Source: Corallium rubrum
Taxonomy: Eukaryota > Cnidaria > Anthozoa > Scleralcyonacea > Coralliidae
Assembly: GCA_964035015.1 (NCBI GenBank)
Contig: OZ036004.1
Coordinates: 10,970,076 to 11,034,075, forward strand
DNA length: 64,000 nt
Reading direction: 5' to 3'
Part shown: positions 10,712 through 64,000 of the stretch, one piece after another
Position numbering within the stretch: the first letter of the stretch is position 1
Layout: each line of letters starts with the position of its first letter
Position numbers and translations under genes: made by a program
Notes under the pieces: generated by a model
Databases searched by the model: none
Seen by the model: only the letters and a program-made list of their open reading frames with translations
What the model was told of the DNA's origin: nothing

Positions 10712-12105
10712 CATAGGGAAGAACGGCCCTGTCAAACCTATATTTGTAACCACTGCAAGAAATGTTGACAATAGCCGTCTCAACAACCAGACAGTGGAGA
10801 CTAAGTAATGCTCGACTATTCATTTGTGTTTTAAAAAGAACTAAAGAAAACCATGAAGTTTACGAAGGTGAGCCATCTCAGGGTTTTTAAAGATATTTCC
10901 CATGTCCGTGGTTAAGAAACCTCAGTCCTGATTTACATAAACTTTAGCTTTGATTTTCTCGGCTTAGACAACGTTATTTTTCAAACTTAGTACTGACGCC
11001 AGTAGTGAACTTACCAAATGGGTCGTTTTTTAAGCTATTAGCTAAAACATTCGCAGTACGTGCCGTTTTATCAGATAAAACACTGCTACTCATGTTTTAA
11101 ATATTACTAAAAAGCGGCTATACAGCAAGTACGGACCTTAAAATTTCAGTAGTTTTGTTACAATTGGCAAGAAACGTGTGGCAGATTGGCAGTCCAGTCC
11201 CACTCTTTTTCAGTCGGGAGCTGCTCGCGCAAGCGTAAAGCGTTTGGCATGCAGTGGCGTTATACAAGTATGTCCGTGCATGCACTGTAATTCTTTGTCC
11301 AGGTTTTTTGACAGTATACACACATATGCATGCACACGAGCACGTGTTCGTTGGCCGAAAGTTGGCATGACCAGATCTCGTAAACGCAAATGAAAACTTG
11401 GCAAGGAAAAACTTGGTCGCAGTATGCGTAGGAAAATTTCCGAGACCGGAATTGAACTCGTAAGCTTCTGAGAACTAATCGGCACGCTCAAACCATTAAG
11501 CTATTCCAGGTTATTCCAAGGCAAGGTTATTCCAGGCATTAAGTCGTGTGTCGGATGTACGTTAAGTAGGGGATTAAAGTCCCGCATCACGAGCAAGTGT
11601 TCCTCAATATTTTCCTAATTCGGCGGCTATTTTGGGTAAGGTCTATTTATACACCACTTTCATAATGCTGATTCATTTAAATATTCTTTTATGTTCATCT
11701 TAAGCCTTTCTCGCCTCGTTTGTGTGTCTGCAATTCAAAAGAACCTTTGCTTTAGTTTATAACAAGAGCGAAGGCCTGTGGTCCGCTATGCAAGTGTTTG
11801 ATCACATCCACCAAACTCCGTCTCGGTACTATACTTCCTTTGTTTATGAATTATTAATGAGTTAAGAAGCATTGTTCAATTGTTCAGCAAGTAAATGCTC
11901 GTCTGTAAGAGTTCAGGCGCAAGAAAATTTGGACAAGAAACTGTCCAGTACGTCACTTCGCACCACATCCCTTAGTCTTTCATTTCGAAATTTTAGTTAT
12001 TTCATTAATCCATTTAATGGCACTTATATGGTCATGGACAGATACCACGCATCTGCTTTTTTGTCGTCAAGTCAAAACTTTTCCCGCCGTACACACGACT
12101 AAATA
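10712..12105. other. Intergenic repeat DNA
   Basis: No gene supported. 10910-11100 is a copy of the foldback family that also occurs in CELSR introns 1 and 23 (shared CATAAACTTTAGCTTTGATT and CAGATAAAACACTGCT). 11610-11650 is a solo end of the family ending GAATAAGGTCTAT-like. Confidence 0.6.
11448..11512 (-). mobile_element. tRNA-derived SINE remnant
   Basis: Read on the minus strand, TAGCTTAATGGTTTGAGCG resembles a pol III A box and GAGTTCAATTCC a B box, spaced as in a tRNA. The stem arms are poor, so this is a SINE head or tRNA relic rather than a tRNA gene. Confidence 0.5.
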
Positions 12106-13969
12106 AGGGGCTGATTACATGGAGATTTTCAGCCCGGCTAACCGGGTTGAAATTGTTACGCGATTACATGGGAAATTTCAGCCCGCGCTGAAATCATATT
12201 TTCGTCAGCCGAGCTAAAATATTCTCATGACGTATAATGAAGAATTTCAGCCCGGGCTAAAATGATAAAGACTCGTAAAATGGCTATTCCGATTCTCAGT
12301 TAAACAATTCAGTGAAACGCTGATCATGTCAACTTTTGACTTTTATGAGACTGTGGTTGCATATAAACCAGACTGCTAACTTTGTCTTGCGCGCCGAAGA
12401 TCTTCCGCGCGCAATTTTCGCACGTGTGCGCGCGCGGCGCGCAAACGCGTGCCTAAAAATTCTATGCGCGCAATTTGTCGCGGGAGAATTTTACTTTCAA
12501 GCGCGCAAGATGAACAAGGAATAGATTTTGGTGTGCGCAATGTGCCAATGACCTATAAAAATGAATATCACGTGTGAATTATTAGGTGTGGTACGTAATA
12601 TCTAAATATCCTATCCAGATTTATGTTAATCGTAAAGCTCTTGAGACTTCTTCCTTTCAGCACTCTCGAGATTCTTCCATAAATGACTATAATCCGATTA
12701 CTTGATGCTTACGTAAGCACTAGATACAGGCTTCTTGCTGCGCGTATGCAATATGATCACGTAAGATTTGTCTTAGCCTTAGCCTTAGCCTTAGGGCGGG
12801 TGTATAGATAAAGTATCAGATACGGCAGATAGTGTTCCTTCAATCCTTCCTAACTCCCACGTGCTGTAAATACTACATAATATGCACTACTGTCTAGAGT
12901 CGGTGCAGAGTTAAAGAAGCCTGAACGTTTTAGACTGTTAGTGGTGTACTGTTTTGGAATTTTGCTGTTTTTTCCATCTCCTCTTCTCTCCTTACCCCCC
13001 TTTTTACACTCTTTCACTCCTCTTCATTTCAACCCCATTTACACTCTTCCACGTTTCCCATATTTTCACGATACAAACCACAGAACTCCTTTCCTCCTAA
13101 AAATCCCTCCTGAAGAAGACTCAGACTGTAAGGTCGAAATGCGTCGAGGGTTGCCGGCTTTACAGAAAAATACCTTTCCCTGCACATTCCTATCCATTCT
13201 CCCTAATACTCTTCACACTTCCCTTATCTCACTCTTTTTCATTCTCTATACTCTTCCTTATACCCTTACTAATATTTAATTCGCTCAATTTCATTTTATA
13301 TATACGATAAATACACATATCTCCTTAGTTAGTTCATTTCAGTTATCCTCCAATGCGATGGTTCTGCATAAGCTCCTGGCCTGTATTGTTTGATAATGTG
13401 TATTACACACAATGTTTAACACCAGTGTGGGTCCAATTACCTATCTATCAATGAAAATTACAGGTCTACAGACATTTTGAGTTGTGCAACTTGTACAATT
13501 CTGACACGTCCATTAATCATTACCTTCAAACAGTGGTGAGTTTATGTTTTTACTTATGTAACTATACCAGCTTATGCCTACTCCGTTATCGACCCCCCTC
13601 CCGAAAACGCCTGACAGCACTTATCACCCCCCCCATAAGCGCATAATTTGGCATCCCAGGCGCGCATTTTTTATCGGAAAAAAACCCTTCGGTGCGCAGT
13701 TAGCAAAGTTAGCAGTTTGGCATATAAAGATGAAACGAAAGCAAAAGTATTTTCAAGATTGTTTTTTCAGCCCAGACTGAAATTTCTTATGTACATGACA
13801 ATTTTCAGCCCGGTTGCCGACCGGGCTGAAAAGTTCAACCCGGGTAGCTCAAACCGGGCTGAAATTTTTGTCATGTACAGTAATCGCAAACTCCGTTTTA
13901 CAAGGATTTTATCGGAAGCCAGGGCTGAAATTTCAGCCCAGGCTGAAAATCTCCATGTAATCGGCCCCT
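12106..13969. mobile_element. TIR-bounded non-autonomous DNA element, 1864 bp
   Basis: Left end AGGGGCTGATTACATGGAGA and right end TCTCCATGTAATCGGCCCCT are near-perfect inverted repeats of about 30 bp. Both subterminal zones are studded with TTTCAGCCCGGGCTGAAA-like palindromes. The interior holds a CG-rich patch (12390-12500) and a CTGAAGAAG...GTCGAAA motif (13110-13140). No transposase is seen, and the target duplication is unclear. Confidence 0.75.
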
Positions 13970-15066
13970 AAAACTCCTTAAGAAAACTTGCCGAGCGAAA
14001 AACGTTGTTTATCGTATACACAGTGACGCGAACATGAAGCTACCAGGCTACTTGTTAACGAACACTCAAGGTCGTGTGTGGGAGGGCTTAACTACTCCCA
14101 GCTTTACGAGTTTCCTTTCATCAAGCCCCTAATAGGTATAACGCCCGAACCGGCTGACTAGAAATAACTTCCTGCTTATTGCTTCACACAATTAAGTGTG
14201 TTTTTGGTCACGTTGTGTACATTGCGTGCTGTTAAAAACAATTCACTGTTTTACTGCTGAGTAAGTGAGCCTGTACTTAAGACAAAGCTTGAGTCTGAGA
14301 AATACATCTATGAAAAATAGCAAGACTGTAAAAACATCAGAGTTTTACTTTATGACCGACAGAACTTTGCTGTAACAGTAAACAATAAAAGTCAGCAACA
14401 ATAAAAGCAACAATAACATTAACATTAACAGGCACTTGTTTATAAAAAATCGCATCAGGAGGGCGCGCTTATTTAAAGACTTTAAAGGAGCTTTGTAATT
14501 GATTTCATTACGATATCTGGACTTCAGCCGTTGCAACTTGCAAAATTGTGTAAATTGCCGTGAATTATAGACACTGCAAATTAAGCCTTAGCTATAGTAA
14601 CTGCACCGTACAGTAAATACACAGTCATGTAGATCACTAATATATTGTTATGCTGTATATAGTCTGTTTTCCATTAATCATGAGTAACTGTTGACGTTGT
14701 ATCGAGATACCGCGTATCGTACCGACGGTATCATAGACAGACCGTATCGTTACACCTCTAGCAAGGTAGCTATATCAGTGTCAGTCACATCAACATTGCC
14801 ATTAATTGGAAAACAGCATTTTGGAAATTTGCCAAAATTGCTTGGCAATTCATTATGTTAAAATATATAGATAAATAAATAAATAAGTAGATAAATAATA
14901 ATAAATACTAGTAAATAAATAGAAAAATAAAGAAATAAGAGTAAATAAATAAATAAATAAATAAGTAAATAAATAGATAGATAAATAAATAAATAGATAA
15001 ATAAATAAATAAATAAAACCATTGAGGTAGCCATAATTATTTATAATTATTAAAATATCTATCTTT

Positions 15067-15137
<71 letters not shown>

Positions 15138-15190
15138 CTTATATATTTTTCTATTTCTTTCTTTCTTTCTTTCTTTCTTTATTTTTCTAT

Positions 15191-15238
<48 letters not shown>

Positions 15239-16816
15239 ATAACTTATTTATTAATGCAATAAAATACTTATTTATTTATTTATTTATTTATTTACTTATA
15301 TACTTATTTACTTCGAGTATTTAAATAATTCAGTTCTTTCGAGACTCGTCTTGTTTATTTAATTAAACCATAAACCGACAGCAGCTATATCAAGTATCGT
15401 GCATCGGACATCGGGGGACTAAAAGGTTAAAAACCTTATTGTTATAAACAATATGAGATTTTTTTTTATGCAAGACAACTTGCATGATATATTAGATGAA
15501 AATTTATGATTTAAAATACTTAGGGCAAAATTTCATAGCGTTGCGTAAGACTGTATAGAGTATATACTACAGTGTTTACTATATAAATGTGTTTACTATA
15601 TAAATAATAATCCGTAGAGTGCCGGTTCTCCGTTTTCAAATCGGATTTCATTTGCGCCTTTTCAGGTATAACAAAAATGTTATCTTAGATTTTAAGATAA
15701 GAAGGGAAATAGTTTTAAGCCAGAAGGCAAATAATAAGTATTCTTTTAAATTAAAGACGACAAGAAACAGGTTATTTGTTAGAGTTATCAGAACAGATGT
15801 CAGTGGCAAAATCGCGTTAAATGTAATTAAAGTTACATGTGGATAGAATGACACCATTTCTGTGGAAAGGAATGCTGTTTATTGTAAAGACACTTAAATT
15901 GTAGGGGCAAGAAAAAGCAACAAGTTAAGTGGTCAAACCATATACAATTGACACAAATCCCTTTGGTATTCAGCTTTAGGTTTCAACACCTTGTATTTCG
16001 GATAGCTTGGAATCAGGAACACCACATCCCGTCCGGCCCAAAGCGAGAAACCCTGTATACCAGATTGTCGTCTTTCCGGGTGCCGAGTTTAATTGGATTC
16101 ACAGTGGCGCGAAAGATATGTTAAATCCTCTAGCAACGGGGTCGTCAACAAGCCTTGAACAATGACACACATTCACTGAACGATCTATTAAACGCTTCAT
16201 GAATTCGCACAAAAGGTAATTCCCGAGCCCTTGTGGGTAACAAATTACTCCCAACAGATTTTTTGAAAGAGCTGAATGATCTCGTGCGGGATTTCAAATG
16301 ACACTCGGAATTCGACATCCGAGAAAACTTCGACGAAGAAAGAACGTCCTTGGCGAAGCCTCGAAACTCTCCAAAGACAAAGCGTCCCGCGGAAGAAAAG
16401 CAATCTGTTGCTTCCTTTGGCTTTCGGTAATTTATTCAAATATTTTTACAAAGAACAAAGCCGTGGAAAAACAAAAAAAGAATTTTATTTGGCGTTTATT
16501 GATCTCCCGCTGGCACGTGATGTTAAACAGCCAATTAGGTTAGCGATGCGGCTAACAAGTTATCAACCCTCGGTGAAATATGCTTCATGTTCACCGTCAG
16601 GGACAGAGGTTAAAAGTTTATCTACTGCGGGAATTCAGAAGAAATGGGACCAAAAACCATGGCTGAATGCTTCTGTTTACTATCCTCTGGGAGAACACTA
16701 GGATTGTGTTCGTCACTCGGCGAGGAATGACAGAAATAAGTTTTTATAACTAGTTTTGGATATTGCGTCTGGGTTTTGTTTACACAAAGGACACCGATTG
16801 CTTGTTGCTAATATTT
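13970..16816. other. Gene-free region upstream of CELSR
   Basis: No supported gene. It includes a GTATCGTTACACCTCTA hAT-like end near 14745-14760, the tetramer arrays at 14866-15300, and AT-rich unique DNA to the CELSR start. It must contain the CELSR promoter and 5' UTR unless upstream non-coding exons exist, but no core-promoter element is convincing. Confidence 0.6.
14866..15300. repeat. (TAAA)n then (TTTA)n opposed tetramer arrays
   Basis: About 14866-15016 is AAAT/TAAA-rich and 15061-15300 is TTTA-rich, with a (TTTC)n block near 15152-15180. The two arrays are reverse complements and could form a hairpin of about 150 bp. Confidence 0.9.
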
Positions 16817-63872
<47,056 letters not shown>

Positions 63873-64000
63873 GTAAATTAAATATTCACACTACAACGTT
63901 AAGATTATCTAGCTTTTTTCTAACTAATAATTCTCTAAATGTTAACCAAATGTATGTGAAAAGTATATTTTGTTGGTTTATGGTAATCTGAACTGTATTT

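Noticed and set aside
15619-15846. 75-residue frame upstream of CELSR
   Set aside because: Lys/Arg/Ile/Val-rich chance frame in AT-rich DNA with no splice or domain support.

Overview
The window is animal nuclear DNA. It carries intron-rich genes, microsomal cytochrome P450s, a Flamingo/CELSR adhesion receptor with the full metazoan domain order, tRNA-derived SINEs, hAT elements and very many short foldback (MITE-like) elements. An early-branching invertebrate, most plausibly a cnidarian, fits the repeat style and the CELSR sequence. That is inference; no species can be named from the sequence alone.

Left part (1-6660): a tandem cluster of intronless P450 genes on the + strand, most like the CYP46 (cholesterol 24-hydroxylase) group. 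It holds a 3' portion cut by the window edge, a dead copy that kept only its N-terminus, one intact 508-residue gene, and a 3'-terminal scrap. Flanks of the copies still align, and one flank carries a MITE whose empty site survives in another flank. From 6675 to 10703 lies a 4.0-kb hAT transposon with 8-bp target duplications and a minus-strand transposase broken by two frameshifts. The stretch 10712-16816 has no gene that I can support; it holds foldback elements, a 1.86-kb TIR element and long (TAAA)/(TTTA) arrays.

Right part (16817 to the window end): one gene, a CELSR/Flamingo seven-pass cadherin on the + strand. I could place 35 exons with GT-AG borders and continuous codon phase, giving at least 2827 residues. 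In order: signal peptide, pro-region with an RTRR site, nine cadherin repeats, EGF and laminin-G modules, laminin-EGF, hormone-receptor domain, GAIN/GPS, seven membrane helices and a Ser/Thr-rich tail that runs off the window. The only break is one extra base at 18794 inside the large first exon.

Most of the CELSR span is intron, packed with tandem arrays (mainly 4- and 5-mers, often hundreds of bases and switching unit in blocks) and nested DNA transposons. The clearest are a 2.5-kb MULE-like element (9-bp TSD) carrying two further foldbacks, a SINE insertion tandemly triplicated between 14-bp TSDs, and a hAT-type element containing a 381-bp hexamer array. Several arrays are reverse complements of arrays in other introns of the same transcript. 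I saw no prokaryotic features, CRISPR array or rRNA, and no new multi-gene system. The unusual content is the intron architecture and the single-base break in CELSR.
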